In this document: positions 43,639 through 52,859 of the stretch, piece by piece
Layout of the letters: each line of letters opens with the position of its first letter
How positions within the stretch are numbered: position 1 is the stretch's first letter
Source: Corynebacterium sp. ACRQK
GTDB taxonomy: Bacteria; Actinomycetota; Actinomycetes; Mycobacteriales; Mycobacteriaceae
Direction: 5' to 3'
Length of the DNA stretch: 64,000 bases
NCBI RefSeq assembly: GCF_022345965.1
Contig: NZ_JAKRMU010000008.1
Location: forward strand, 1-64,000
Translations under genes and position numbers: made by a program
Notes under the pieces: generated by a model
Databases searched by the model: none
The model's input: only the letters and a program-made list of their open reading frames with translations
Told to the model about the DNA's origin: nothing

Positions 43639-43671
43639 AGATGGCGCCGGCTAGGGGGCGCCGGGTTTGCC

Positions 43672-44382
43672 TTAAAGCTCCCCGGGTTTCGTGTCCTCCA
43701 TGCCGACCATGCGGAAAGTCATGAGGCTCAGAGTCTTGATCGTGCGCTCTATGATCTCGTCACGGTTTTCATCTGTGACCTCGTAGAAGCCCTGAATAAA
43801 GGTGGCATGGCAGAAGCGGGTGAACATCGCAGCAATGGCAGCAGCGGTGTACTCCACGTCCTCCAGCGGCGGGATCATGTTTTTTGTAATCATCGCTTCC
43901 AGCATCCGGCGGTTGCGGCCAACCATCTGCTTAGCGATCTGCAACTGACGCTCTGCGAGTTCCGGGCTGAACTGGGAAGACTGTGCAACCAGGTTCATAG
44001 CTCCTGCGTTGTTCGCGTAAAAGCGCACGAATTCACGGTTGCTGTGGATCACCGTAGCGCGGGCGTCATCAATGCTGAGCAAGCTATCGTCGAGTGTGGG
44101 GTTTAGGTCTTTCTCGACGCTGGCTAGCACGTTCATGAGGAGGTCTTGGCGGTCCTCGAAGTACGTGTACAGGGTGCCGACGGAACAGCCGGCCACCTCA
44201 GCGATCTTCGTCAACTTAGTGTGGTGGTAGCCATCGGTGGTGAACACCTTGCGGGCGGCATCTAGGATGTCTGCGCGGCGGGCTGCAGCTTTGGGAGAGA
44301 GTGATTCGTTTGAGTGAGTAGCTGCGGTGCCACGTGGGTAATTATTTGAAGCTTCTCGCGAGCTTTCATAGTCGTGGGCCAT
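43672..44382 (-). CDS. TetR-family regulator
   Basis: 236 residues from the ATG at 44382; an ATG at 44391 adds three. The helix-turn-helix is clear (RRADILDAARKVFTTDGYHHTKLTKIAEVAGCSVGTLYTYFEDRQDLL), followed by a ligand-binding domain. A 35-residue unstructured N-terminal extension is unusual. The start is only about 44 bp from a divergent nucleoside hydrolase gene, so their promoters overlap. Possible targets are that gene or the SDR/acyl-CoA dehydrogenase operon; neither is shown. Confidence 0.87.
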   Translation of the reverse strand: MAHDYESSREASNNYPRGTAATHSNESLSPKAAARRADILDAARKVFTTDGYHHTKLTKIAEVAGCSVGTLYTYFEDRQDLLMNVLASVEKDLNPTLDDSLLSIDDARATVIHSNREFVRFYANNAGAMNLVAQSSQFSPELAERQLQIAKQMVGRNRRMLEAMITKNMIPPLEDVEYTAAAIAAMFTRFCHATFIQGFYEVTDENRDEIIERTIKTLSLMTFRMVGMEDTKPGEL

Positions 44383-44425
44383 GGCCCCCATTGTATAAGA
44401 CTTAAACCCTATTAACTAAACAATA

Positions 44426-45526
44426 ATGAAAGATTTTCGGACTTCTATGATTCAAAATTCATTTTCGACGGGCGCGCAGAAGCCGCGCGTTGTGGCGGAT
44501 GTGGATACAGGGATCGATGACAGTCTGGCGCTGATTTACTTGGCTGGCCTGCATTCCGCCGGAGAGATTGATTTAGTGGTGACGACCAGCGCGGGAAACA
44601 CGACCGCACGGCAGGCGGCTGTGAATTCTGCAGAGGTTCTGCGGCTGGCCGGAGCGGCGGACGTGCCCGTTGTGGCGGGTGCGCGATCGCCGTTGAAGGT
44701 TCCATTGACGACGACTCCGGAAACGCACGGAGAAAAAGGTTTAGGTTATTATTCGCCTCTGGATGGGGGTGGTGCAGCTGGCGATGCGGGCGATGCGGGC
44801 TCGGCGGGCGATGCGCGGGCAGCGGTGGAGTTGTGGCGCGGGGCCTCGCACATCCTGGTTGCGGGCCCGGCTACGAACTTTGTCTGGGCGCTGAGGCACT
44901 CAGTGGAGGTAGTCGGTGGCGCGGCTGCGGGTAGCGCGACTGGAGCCGAAATCACAATGATGACCGGCGCCTTTAACTACCCCGGCAACACCACGCCGAC
45001 GGCCGAGTGGAATGCCTGGGTCGACCCCCACGCGTTGAAGGAGGTCTTCGCTGCTCCCGCCCCCACCCGCCCGCTGTCGACGATTTGCCCGCTTAACGTC
45101 ACCGAGCAAGTCCTGCTTTATCCCGACCGTTTGCTCAGGTGGCAGGAGGCGCTGCGCCCCACGCGCCCAGAACTGGCGGCCCTCCTCGGTGACGCCCTCC
45201 GCTTCTACTTCGAATTCCACCAGTCGGTCGGCGTCGGCTATTGCGCACAGATCCACGACCTCGCTGCGGCCATGGTGATGTTGCGGCGCGTTCCTTATTC
45301 TTTTTATGACGCCACCGTGGACGTCGAAGCCGACTCTCCGCTCATGCGCGGCACCACCGTGGCCGACCGGGTTGCGAAGGTTCCCGCCGGTGAAGGGGCT
45401 GCGACCAGTGGGGCAGCAGAGGCGCGCGGTCCGTACTGGGATCGCGCGGCGAATGCCCGGATTCTCGAGTCCCTGGACCCGGCCGATGTGTTCGCGGAGT
45501 TCGAGCGGGTGGTCTGCGGGCGCTAG
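44426..45526 (+). CDS. Nucleoside hydrolase (IunH-type)
   Basis: 366 residues. The DVDTGIDDSLAL motif (Asp-rich Ca2+ site) and VVTTSAGNTTARQAAVNSAEVLRLAG are family signatures, as is the conserved His region near CAQIHDLAAAMVML. It hydrolyses purine or pyrimidine ribonucleosides to base and ribose for salvage. There is no ribosome-binding site at 44426, so it may be leaderless, or start at the ATG at 44447. An Asp/Gly/Ala-rich insert occurs around residues 115-130. Confidence 0.88.
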   Translation: MKDFRTSMIQNSFSTGAQKPRVVADVDTGIDDSLALIYLAGLHSAGEIDLVVTTSAGNTTARQAAVNSAEVLRLAGAADVPVVAGARSPLKVPLTTTPETHGEKGLGYYSPLDGGGAAGDAGDAGSAGDARAAVELWRGASHILVAGPATNFVWALRHSVEVVGGAAAGSATGAEITMMTGAFNYPGNTTPTAEWNAWVDPHALKEVFAAPAPTRPLSTICPLNVTEQVLLYPDRLLRWQEALRPTRPELAALLGDALRFYFEFHQSVGVGYCAQIHDLAAAMVMLRRVPYSFYDATVDVEADSPLMRGTTVADRVAKVPAGEGAATSGAAEARGPYWDRAANARILESLDPADVFAEFERVVCGR

Positions 45527-45532
45527 ATGAAA

Positions 45533-47851
45533 CTAGACGCGCTCGCGAGCCTTCTTAGCGGCAGATACCAGAATCTCCAGGGAGGCGGTGGTCTCTTCCC
45601 ATCCGCGGGTCTTCAGGCCACAGTCCGGGTTAACCCACAGCAGGGAGGGATCCACGGAATCCAGGGCGGCGGTCAGCAGGTCATCGACCTCCTGCTGCTT
45701 CGGCACGCGTGGGGAGTGGATGTCCCACACGCCTGGGCCAACGCCCAGCTCGTAGCCCTCGTCCTTCAGCGCAGCCAGAACCTGCATGCCGTTGCGGGCG
45801 GCCTCGATGGAGGTCACGTCGGCGTCCAGGTTGGAGACCGTGTCGATCAGCTCGTTGAACTCGGAGTAGCACATGTGGGTGTGGATCTGCACCTTGTTCT
45901 CCGCGCCGGAGGTAGCCAGGCGGAAGGAGCCCACGGCCCACTTCAGGTAGTCCGGCTGCTGCTCCTTGCGCAGTGGCAGCAGCTCGCGGATAGCGGGCTC
46001 GTCCACCTGCACCACGCGAGCGCCAGCGGCGATCAGGTCGTCGATCTCGTCGCGCAGAGCCAGTGCAACCTGGTCGGCGGTCTCGCCCAGCGGCTGATCG
46101 TCACGCACGAAGGACCAAGCCAGCATGGTCACCGGGCCGGTCAGCATGCCCTTGACCGGCTTGTCGGTCAGGTCGGCAGCAACCTTGTACCAGTCGACGG
46201 TCATCGCGTGCGGGCGGGAAACGTCACCGAAGATGATCGGCGGGCGCACGCAGCGGGAGCCGTAGGACTGCACCCAAGCGTGCTCGGTGGACAGGTAGCC
46301 GTCCAGCTGCTCAGAGAAGTACTGCACCATGTCGTTACGCTCCGGCTCGCCGTGCACCAGCACGTCCAAGCCCAGCTCTTCCTGGCGCTTGATAACGTCC
46401 GCGACCTCGTCCTTCATCGCCTGGGTGTAGGCTGTGTCGTCGATCTCGCCCTTGCGGTGCTTCGCGCGCGCCTGGCGGATCTCCGTGGTCTGTGGGAAGG
46501 AGCCGATCGTGGTGGTTGGCAGCGGCGGCAGGTTCAGCTCTGCCTTCTGTGCCTCGCGGCGGGCCTCGATGGAATCGCGGCGACGGTCGGCGTCGGTCAC
46601 GGCATCCTGGCGCTCGCGCACGGCTGCGTTGTGGGTCAGGGTGGAGTTCTTGCGGTCCTCGATGGCCTCACGGGTCTCGGCGAACAGCTGCTCGTCGGCC
46701 TCGGTCTGCTGGCCGCGCAGGGTGCGGGACAGGGCAGCGACCTCGCGGATCTTCTCGGAACCGAAGGCCAGCCACTTCTGCACCTCGGCGTTCAGGTTCT
46801 GCTCGCGCTGCAGGGAGTAAGGCACGTGCAGCAGGGAGCAGCTTGTGGAGACAGCAACCGGGCCGCGCTCCTTCAGACCCTGCAGGGTCTTCAACGCTGC
46901 GTCCAGGTTGGTGCGCCAGACATTGTGGCCATCCACAACACCGGCGGCCAGCAGCTCCTTGCCGTTCCAGGCGGGCAGCTCGGCAGCAGCGGCGCCGCCG
47001 GTGACCAGGTCCACGCCGAAGGCAGCCACGCCGGAGCCGCCCAGTAGCTCGATGGCTGCGTTGCCGTCGCCGAAGTAGGTCTGGATGAGGAGGTTGACGC
47101 CCTCATCGCCAGCGCCTGCAGCCTCAACCAGCTTCTCGTAGCCAGCGCGGGTGCGCTTCAGCAGATCCTCGTTGGCGGCCGCATCAGCGTAAGCGAAGTC
47201 GGTGACCAGGATCGGCTCGTCGAACTGTACCCACTTCACGCCGCGGTTCGCGATGCGCGTCAGTAGGCGGGAGTAGGCGTCAAAAATTTCCTCGAGGTGA
47301 GCGAAGGCATCAGAACCATCGACGGTACGAGACAGCGCCAGGTACGTCAGCGGGCCAACCAGCACCGGGCGAACGGCCTCGCCTGCGCGGGTGACCTGGT
47401 CGCGGATGTCCTCGAGGAACGCGGAATCGTCCAGCTCCACGCGGGAGTCCTTGGCCAGCTCCGGGACGATGTAGTGGTAGTTCGTGTCGAACCACTTCGT
47501 CATTGCGGAGGCCGGCAGCTCCTTGGTGCCGCGGGCGGCGGCGAAGTAGCGGTCGATGAAGCGCGGCAGGCCGTCGTTGTCGTGGTCCGCGATGTCGGCG
47601 ACGCGCTCGGGCAGCAGGCCCAGCAGGGCGGTGGTGTCCAGCACTGCGTCGTAGAAGGAGCGGCCAGAGAAGGCTGCGGAATCCAGGCCAGCGGCCAGCA
47701 GCTCGTCGGTGTAGTCGTTGACTAGGCGAGTTGCGGTGGTAGCCAGGTTGCGGCCGGTGGAGTTATCGCGCCAGTAGCCCTCGAGAGCCTTCTTTAGCTC
47801 GCGGTCGGGTCCGATGCGCGGCACCCCGGCGACGGTTGCGTTGAAAGTCAT
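45533..47851 (-). CDS. metE: Cobalamin-independent methionine synthase
   Basis: 772 residues, the usual two-barrel MetE. The C-terminal zinc ligands appear in THMCYSEF and WVNPDCGLKTRGW, with the folate region PPLPTTTIGSFPQT. It transfers the methyl group of methyl-tetrahydropteroyl-glutamate to homocysteine. The start follows AGGAAAG at a good distance. An McbR-type site (TAGAC-N6-GTCTG) lies inside a TTGACA-17-TTAAAT promoter, so repression by the sulfur regulator McbR is expected. Confidence 0.97.
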   Translation of the reverse strand: MTFNATVAGVPRIGPDRELKKALEGYWRDNSTGRNLATTATRLVNDYTDELLAAGLDSAAFSGRSFYDAVLDTTALLGLLPERVADIADHDNDGLPRFIDRYFAAARGTKELPASAMTKWFDTNYHYIVPELAKDSRVELDDSAFLEDIRDQVTRAGEAVRPVLVGPLTYLALSRTVDGSDAFAHLEEIFDAYSRLLTRIANRGVKWVQFDEPILVTDFAYADAAANEDLLKRTRAGYEKLVEAAGAGDEGVNLLIQTYFGDGNAAIELLGGSGVAAFGVDLVTGGAAAAELPAWNGKELLAAGVVDGHNVWRTNLDAALKTLQGLKERGPVAVSTSCSLLHVPYSLQREQNLNAEVQKWLAFGSEKIREVAALSRTLRGQQTEADEQLFAETREAIEDRKNSTLTHNAAVRERQDAVTDADRRRDSIEARREAQKAELNLPPLPTTTIGSFPQTTEIRQARAKHRKGEIDDTAYTQAMKDEVADVIKRQEELGLDVLVHGEPERNDMVQYFSEQLDGYLSTEHAWVQSYGSRCVRPPIIFGDVSRPHAMTVDWYKVAADLTDKPVKGMLTGPVTMLAWSFVRDDQPLGETADQVALALRDEIDDLIAAGARVVQVDEPAIRELLPLRKEQQPDYLKWAVGSFRLATSGAENKVQIHTHMCYSEFNELIDTVSNLDADVTSIEAARNGMQVLAALKDEGYELGVGPGVWDIHSPRVPKQQEVDDLLTAALDSVDPSLLWVNPDCGLKTRGWEETTASLEILVSAAKKARERV

Positions 47852-48031
47852 TGTCTTTCCTGTCTTCCTTTTCCTATTGGCCCCGCCGGGCGGGGCTGTG
47901 TCTAGCTGTAAAGCTGTATGGAATTCTTGCCAGTGCGGTTCCCGCGCGGGTGCGCCTTTCCCGGGGCTCCAGAAGGCGCACACGAGTGGCGGGGCAAAGC
48001 CTCCGCCGATGCGTGGGTCGCTTGCTCAACT

Positions 48032-48060
48032 ATTTAAGAATAGACAGCTTAGTCTGTCAA
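48032..48060 (-). promoter_or_regulatory. metE promoter with overlapping McbR-type operator
   Basis: On the minus strand: TTGACA (48055-48060), 17 nt, then TTAAAT (48032-48037). The inverted repeat TAGAC-AGCTTA-GTCTG (48041-48056) lies in the spacer and touches the -35 box. McbR's known site is TAGAC-N6-GTCTA. Occupancy would exclude RNA polymerase. Confidence 0.75.
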
Positions 48061-48117
48061 CTAGGTCACTTAATTCGGGGTTCCATAACCCCCGCCTCCG
48101 TGCCTCAAAACCGCTGA

Positions 48118-48257
48118 ATCACCCCGCCGAAAGCCCTGCGATTTGTGCATCGGGTCCGCAAGCTGTAAGCATTTAACCAACATCAAAACCACTGGCCACG
48201 CGGGGTGATGCGCGGGTGGAACGTCGAGGTGACATAGACGTTGCGCCCAGCCCGCGC
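48118..48257 (+). ncRNA. Structured leader RNA candidate of the ECF transporter operon
   Basis: ATCACCCCGC (48118-48127) pairs perfectly with GCGGGGTGAT (48200-48209), enclosing 72 nt. Right after it, GCGCGGG (48210-48216) pairs with CCCGCGC (48251-48257), enclosing an AACGTC/GACGTT stem (48220-48225, 48237-48242). It ends 40 nt before the S-component start codon. I find no TPP, FMN, cobalamin, preQ1, THF or SAM riboswitch signature. The rest of 47852-48297 holds the metE promoter and a small GGGGTT/AACCCC hairpin (48077-48092). Confidence 0.5.
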
Positions 48258-48297
48258 TGGCCGGCCTGAAAGCTAGCGAAATTTGAGGTTTCACCCC

Positions 48298-49104
48298 ATG
48301 CGCCCCTTGTCACAAAAAGCCAGTTATGTACTGCTCGGTCTAGCCGCGATTATCATCGTCGTCACCTGGCTGACCCTCGTCATCTGGCAGCCCAGCGACT
48401 CCAACTACGAGTCCCTCGCAGACTCCAAGAGTTCCACAATCGCTCTGGTTGGCTTCATCGTCCCCGCCATCCTCGCGCTCATCGCCGTGATCCCGCGCCT
48501 GCCCGTGCGCACCCTTGCCCTGCTGCCGGTCGCCCTGGCCATTAACGTCATCCTCGGCCACGTCATCGGCAACATGGGCCTGCCCCTGCCGCTGTACCTG
48601 GATTCCACCGGCACCGTGCTGGTCGGCGCCCTAGCCGGCCCGTGGGCGGGCCTGGTTACCGGCGTGCTGTCCGCCCTGGTGTGGGGCACGTTCAACCCCA
48701 CCGTCGTGGGTTTCGCCGCTGCCTATGCTTTCGTCGGCGTTTGCGCCGGGTTGCTGGGCAAGTGGTGGGGCGGTGCGTATTGGAGAATCGGCTTGTCCGC
48801 GTTGCTCATTGGCTTCCTGACGGCCCTGCTCTCCGCGCCAATCGCCTCCTTCATTTTCGGCGGCACTGCAGGCACGGGCACGGGGCTGTTGGTCACTGCT
48901 TACCGGACGTTGGGCTTCGAGCCGATGACGGCCGTCTTCCTGCAGTCCTGGACGTCCGACCCGCTCGATAAACTGATCGTGTTCACCATCATTTACCTAG
49001 TCATCCGCGCCCTGCCGCAGCGCACGCTCCGCACCTTCGCCCCGGCGGGCAAGGATGGCAACACTACTGCTGATAACACCGCCACAGCAGACAATGCCGT
49101 ATGA
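48298..49104 (+). CDS. ECF transporter S component (unknown substrate)
   Basis: 268 residues with about six or seven membrane helices. GNMGLPLPLYLDSTGTVLVGALAGPWAGLVTGVLSALVWG is the conserved central part of ECF substrate-binding subunits. It captures a vitamin-like molecule and hands it to the T and A subunits encoded next. The ATG at 48298 has GAGG 9 nt upstream; a TTG at 48283 is less likely. It overlaps the T-component gene by 4 bp. The substrate is not evident; the structured leader upstream may sense it. Confidence 0.85.
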   Translation: MRPLSQKASYVLLGLAAIIIVVTWLTLVIWQPSDSNYESLADSKSSTIALVGFIVPAILALIAVIPRLPVRTLALLPVALAINVILGHVIGNMGLPLPLYLDSTGTVLVGALAGPWAGLVTGVLSALVWGTFNPTVVGFAAAYAFVGVCAGLLGKWWGGAYWRIGLSALLIGFLTALLSAPIASFIFGGTAGTGTGLLVTAYRTLGFEPMTAVFLQSWTSDPLDKLIVFTIIYLVIRALPQRTLRTFAPAGKDGNTTADNTATADNAV

Positions 49105-49781
49105 ACCCACTGACCTACTTCACCCTCGCCGCCAGCGGGGTGATCTTCGTTCTCGTCGCCGATAGCCTCGCCGTGAGTGCCGTCGCGTGGGGTCTGTGCG
49201 GCCTTGTGGCCCTCTTCTTCTCGACGCCCCGTCGTCCCTTCCTGGCAGCCAACCTCTTAGGCCTACCGGCCTTCATCGGCTTCGGTCTGATGTACGCCCC
49301 CTTCGGCCAGGAGCCCGGCTGGTGGATCATCACCCGCGACGGCCTGCAGATCGCCCTGTCTCTGGGCAGCCGCTTCCTCGCCGCCACCACGATTGGCCTG
49401 ACCATCGGCAGCTTCGTGAACCTCGACCAGCTGATGCGCACCGTACAGCCGCGCCTGCCCGCCAAGCTGGTGTACGTCGTCGGCGCGACCGCTCGGCTGC
49501 TGCCGCTGGCCCGCGCCCGCTGGCTGACAATCCAGCAGGTCCGCGCCTCCCGCGGCGTGGACGTTGCCACCTTGGGTGCGAAGTGTCGCATGATTCTGCC
49601 ACTGATTGTCGGCATGGTGGACGATGCAGCCACCCGCGCCCGCCCGCTACAGCGCACCGGTATTGGCGAGCCCGGCCCGCGGACCGTACTGCGCCCCATC
49701 CCGGATACTGCTATGGACTGGGCGGTCCGCCTGCTGGCCATTGCCGCCCTGGTGGTGGGATGCTGGTGGGCAGTGCACTAG
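49101..49781 (+). CDS. ecfT: ECF transporter T component (energy-coupling membrane protein)
   Basis: 226 residues with about five membrane helices; LARARWLTIQQVRASRGVDVATLG contains the conserved Ala-Arg-Gly coupling motif (here RASRG) that engages the ATPases. Starts within the S-gene stop (ATGA). Couples ATP hydrolysis by the fused A component to uptake. Confidence 0.88.
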   Translation: MNPLTYFTLAASGVIFVLVADSLAVSAVAWGLCGLVALFFSTPRRPFLAANLLGLPAFIGFGLMYAPFGQEPGWWIITRDGLQIALSLGSRFLAATTIGLTIGSFVNLDQLMRTVQPRLPAKLVYVVGATARLLPLARARWLTIQQVRASRGVDVATLGAKCRMILPLIVGMVDDAATRARPLQRTGIGEPGPRTVLRPIPDTAMDWAVRLLAIAALVVGCWWAVH

Positions 49782-49862
49782 CTGGGCTGAGGGGGCTCTA
49801 GCCAACAGAAGCACTAGCGAGCACAAGCACGAGCAAACGACCAGAAAGATCCTGCGCGAACA

Positions 49863-51059
49863 ATGCCTTTGAGTACCTTCATCTGGGGAGATAGTGGCGT
49901 CGGACTATCCGAACATGCCTGGGCGCACGCAGAAAAGACCGGCGCGGCGTGGGTTGGCAACGAGGCCAGCGCGCACATCTCCCTGCTGCGCAACACGGTC
50001 GCCGAAGAGCTCGCGTTCCCCATGGAGCAGCGCGGGGTGCCGCGCGCCGAGATGCAGCAGCGCGTGGAGGCCGCCCTGCGACTGTGGGGGTTGGAGGACC
50101 AGGCCGAGCAGAATCCCGCCACCCTGTCCACCGGCCAGACCCGCCGCGTGGCCATCGCCGCCGCACTGCTGGCCCGTCCCGAAGCGCTGGTGCTCGACTG
50201 CCCCCTCGATGGCCTGGACGCCACCGCCGTCGACACCCTGCGCCGCACCATCGCGGACTTTCCGGGGACCGTCACCGTTTACGATCGTGCGGGTTCGCCC
50301 TTAAGTGATGACGCCCCCTCGCACCAGCGCCTGCTAGCCGACGGCACCCTGACCGATTCCCCCGCGCCGAAACCTGCCGCGGAGTCGGTGACTCCGGAGA
50401 TCACCGAGCAGGGGAGCACGGCGACCGCCTTGCTGGCGCGGGATGTGGTTTTCCGCCGGGGTGGCGTCGGCCCCATAAATCTGGAGATCCCCGCAGGCCG
50501 GGTGGTGCACCTGGCCGGGCCGAACGGGTGCGGAAAGACGACCCTATTCCTCGGCGCGCTGGGGTTGTTGAAGTATCGGGGCACGCTGCGCGCGGAGGGG
50601 CTGAAGGGCTGGGCGCCCACACAAATGGATCAGGCGGTGACCTGCCGGACCGTGGCCGAGGAACTGGCCGTGGGGGCGGGCGAGGAGCTGGCCACAGCGG
50701 CTATTGACTTCGCCAGGTTGGGCAAGTGGGCGGGTACGCATCCGCTGGATGTGCCCGCGGCGAAGCGGCGGATCGTGCTGGTCGCGGCGGCGATGGTACG
50801 CGGCGCGGATCTGGTGATGTTAGACGAACCGACCGTGGGGCTGGACGTGCTGGGCTACCGCGAGCTGGCGGAGCTGATGCACCGCTACGCGGGTGGCGAG
50901 TATGCGCGGATGATCGGGCGGGGCGGCTCTGGCGCGCCGGGCGAGCCTGGTGGCGCGGGCGCGCAGCAGACGCAGACCGCGCCGACGGTGCTGTGGACCT
51001 GCCACGACGCACGCTTTGCGGCGCAGGTCAGCGACCTGCGGATTGATATGGCGGGTTAA
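49863..51059 (+). CDS. Fused ECF ATPase with complementary degenerate ABC domains
   Basis: 398 residues, two ABC domains in one chain. Domain 1 (about 1-165): Walker A GDSGVGLSE has Leu15 in place of the nucleotide-binding Lys, the signature LSTGQ (88-92) is good, and Walker B LVLDCPLDGLD has Cys113 instead of the catalytic Glu. Domain 2 (about 188-398): Walker A GPNGCGKTT (219-227) and Walker B LVMLDEPTVGLD are good, but the signature is LDVPAAKRR. So only one of two composite ATP sites (domain-2 Walker with domain-1 signature) is intact. Third gene of the ECF operon; 81 bp after ecfT. Confidence 0.85.
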   Translation: MPLSTFIWGDSGVGLSEHAWAHAEKTGAAWVGNEASAHISLLRNTVAEELAFPMEQRGVPRAEMQQRVEAALRLWGLEDQAEQNPATLSTGQTRRVAIAAALLARPEALVLDCPLDGLDATAVDTLRRTIADFPGTVTVYDRAGSPLSDDAPSHQRLLADGTLTDSPAPKPAAESVTPEITEQGSTATALLARDVVFRRGGVGPINLEIPAGRVVHLAGPNGCGKTTLFLGALGLLKYRGTLRAEGLKGWAPTQMDQAVTCRTVAEELAVGAGEELATAAIDFARLGKWAGTHPLDVPAAKRRIVLVAAAMVRGADLVMLDEPTVGLDVLGYRELAELMHRYAGGEYARMIGRGGSGAPGEPGGAGAQQTQTAPTVLWTCHDARFAAQVSDLRIDMAG

Positions 51060-51078
51060 TCCCGCCGGGCGTGGCTAA

Positions 51079-51513
51079 CTAGTCCGTGATTTCAATCGAG
51101 TCGCCATTGCGCTCGACCTTCTTGGCCGGAACCATCGGATCGCGGGAGGGGCCTTCCAGCACATCGCCGGTGGCGACGTCGAACTTGGACATGTGCTTCG
51201 GGCAGACCGCCACTGTAGTGTCCCCGGACTTTTCAATGGAATCGATGGTGCCGCCGGCGTGCGGGCAAGAGGTGGAAAACGCCTTGTACTCGTCCTCGCC
51301 GGGGCGGGAGAGCACCCAGCCGTCCAGAATAGTCGCGCCGCCGACCTCCAGATCCGCGGCATCGGCCTTCGCCACAACCTCCTCGCTGGCACAGGCTGCC
51401 AGCAGGGCACCGGAGGCGGTGGCTGCGGTGGCTACGGCCACGCCGCGTAGGAACGAGCGACGGGAACAGGGCAGGGAGCTGTGACGCTGGGGATTTGGCT
51501 GCATTTCACTCAT
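51079..51513 (-). CDS. Tat-exported Rieske iron-sulfur lipoprotein
   Basis: About 144 residues. SRRSFLRG is a twin-arginine signal, followed by a hydrophobic stretch and the lipobox LAAC (Cys41). The Rieske site is SCPHAGG (Cys83, His85) and VCPKHMSKFD (Cys104, His107), so a [2Fe-2S] centre can form. It is a small, free-standing Rieske domain at the outer face of the membrane; its electron partner is not known. Alternative starts exist at 51504 and 51525. Convergent with the ECF operon. Confidence 0.85.
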   Translation of the reverse strand: MSEMQPNPQRHSSLPCSRRSFLRGVAVATAATASGALLAACASEEVVAKADAADLEVGGATILDGWVLSRPGEDEYKAFSTSCPHAGGTIDSIEKSGDTTVAVCPKHMSKFDVATGDVLEGPSRDPMVPAKKVERNGDSIEITD

Positions 51514-51607
51514 AAAGCCGATCATTCCATCAGGCCGCACGGGCTACAAGCTCGCGTGCGGCGGGGCTGGCAGCGTGAGTATGTGGGCATAAGTAAGGTG
51601 AAAGACT

Positions 51608-52843
51608 ATGTACACTCCCGAGGCAATTGGCACTCCACTGACTCCCTCCTCCCTCAAGGTTCTCCTGCTCGGCGCCAGCGAGCTGGGGCGGGAGCTCGCC
51701 ATCGCCCTGCAACGCCTGGGCGTAGATGTGCACGCTGCGGACCGCTACGCCGGCGCGCCCGCGCACCTCGTGGCCAACAAGGCCCACGTGCTGGACATCC
51801 ACGACGAGGACGCCATCCGCCAGCTGGTTCGCGAAGTCGGCCCGCACTTCGTCATCCCGGATTCGGAGACCATCCCCGCTGACGTGCTGCAGGAACTAGA
51901 GGCCAACGAGGTCGCCTCCGTCGTGCCGACCGCCCTGGCCAATCGCCTGACCATGAACCGCGAAGGCATCCGCACCTTTGCCCACGACAAGCTGGGCCTG
52001 CCGAACAGCACCTTCCGCTTCGCCTCCACCGCCGACGAACTCGCCCGCGCCGCCGAGGAAATCGGCTACCCGTGCGTGGTCAAGCCCGTCATGAGCAGCT
52101 CCGGCGCAGGCCAAAGCTACGTTGGGGGAGTGGACGAGCTAGAGGCCGCCTGGAACGCGGCGCTGAAGCACTCCCGCACCAACGCCCAGCGGGTAATGGT
52201 CGAACAGTACATCCCCTTCGACTACGAAGTCACCATCCTGGCCGTACGCTCCATCGACCCCGCCACCGGCCGGGAAGCCACCTGGTTCTGCGAGCCCATC
52301 GGCCACCGCCAAGACCGCGGCGACTACGTGGAATCCTGGCAGCCCGCGCACATGTCCGAGGATGCGCTGGACACCGCCCGCAGCATCGCCGCCCGCATCG
52401 CCACCGCCCTGGGAGGCCGCGGAGTGTACGGCGTGGAACTGTTCGTCAAGGGCGACGACGTTTACTTCTCCGAGGTCAGCCCCCGCCCGCACGATACCGG
52501 CATGGTCACCCTCGGCACCCAGCGATTCTCTGAATTCGACCTGCACGCACGCGCCATCCTTGGGCTGCCGATCGATACCACGCTGATCTCTCCGGGAGCC
52601 TCCGCCGTTATCCGCTGCGAGGATAAACACGACGGCGATATTGAATACGTGGGCGTCAATAAGGCAATGGCAGTAGAAGAAACCAACATCTACCTATTCG
52701 GCAAGCCCCGAGCACTCGCGCGCCGACGAATGGGAGTGGCAGTAGCCACCGCCGAGAACATCGACCAGGCCCGGCAGCGCGCCGAAGAGGCCGCCGGGTA
52801 CATCGAGGTGCGGCCGACGGTTTTCGCAGAAGGCGGGCAGTAG
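51608..52843 (+). CDS. purT: Formate-dependent phosphoribosylglycinamide formyltransferase
   Basis: 411 residues. An ATP-grasp enzyme with [20 protein letters not shown] at the start, [14 protein letters not shown] (ATP-grasp lid), and [18 protein letters not shown]. It makes formyl-GAR from formate, GAR and ATP, the folate-independent alternative to PurN. Starts at 51608. No other purine gene adjoins it; purA is 16 kb away. Confidence 0.95.
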   Translation: MYTPEAIGTPLTPSSLKVLLLGASELGRELAIALQRLGVDVHAADRYAGAPAHLVANKAHVLDIHDEDAIRQLVREVGPHFVIPDSETIPADVLQELEANEVASVVPTALANRLTMNREGIRTFAHDKLGLPNSTFRFASTADELARAAEEIGYPCVVKPVMSSSGAGQSYVGGVDELEAAWNAALKHSRTNAQRVMVEQYIPFDYEVTILAVRSIDPATGREATWFCEPIGHRQDRGDYVESWQPAHMSEDALDTARSIAARIATALGGRGVYGVELFVKGDDVYFSEVSPRPHDTGMVTLGTQRFSEFDLHARAILGLPIDTTLISPGASAVIRCEDKHDGDIEYVGVNKAMAVEETNIYLFGKPRALARRRMGVAVATAENIDQARQRAEEAAGYIEVRPTVFAEGGQ

Positions 52844-52859
52844 ACCTAAAATCCGAGGT

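Noticed and set aside
45527..47047. A 506-residue open frame antisense to metE
   Set aside because: Same effect of codon bias; composition is low-complexity Leu/Gly/Val/Gln, and metE is unambiguous.
47852..48297. Cobalamin or SAM riboswitch controlling metE or the ECF operon
   Set aside because: A CCACTGG stretch looked like part of a B12 box, but no other conserved core element is there, and the structured part lies upstream of the likely metE promoter.
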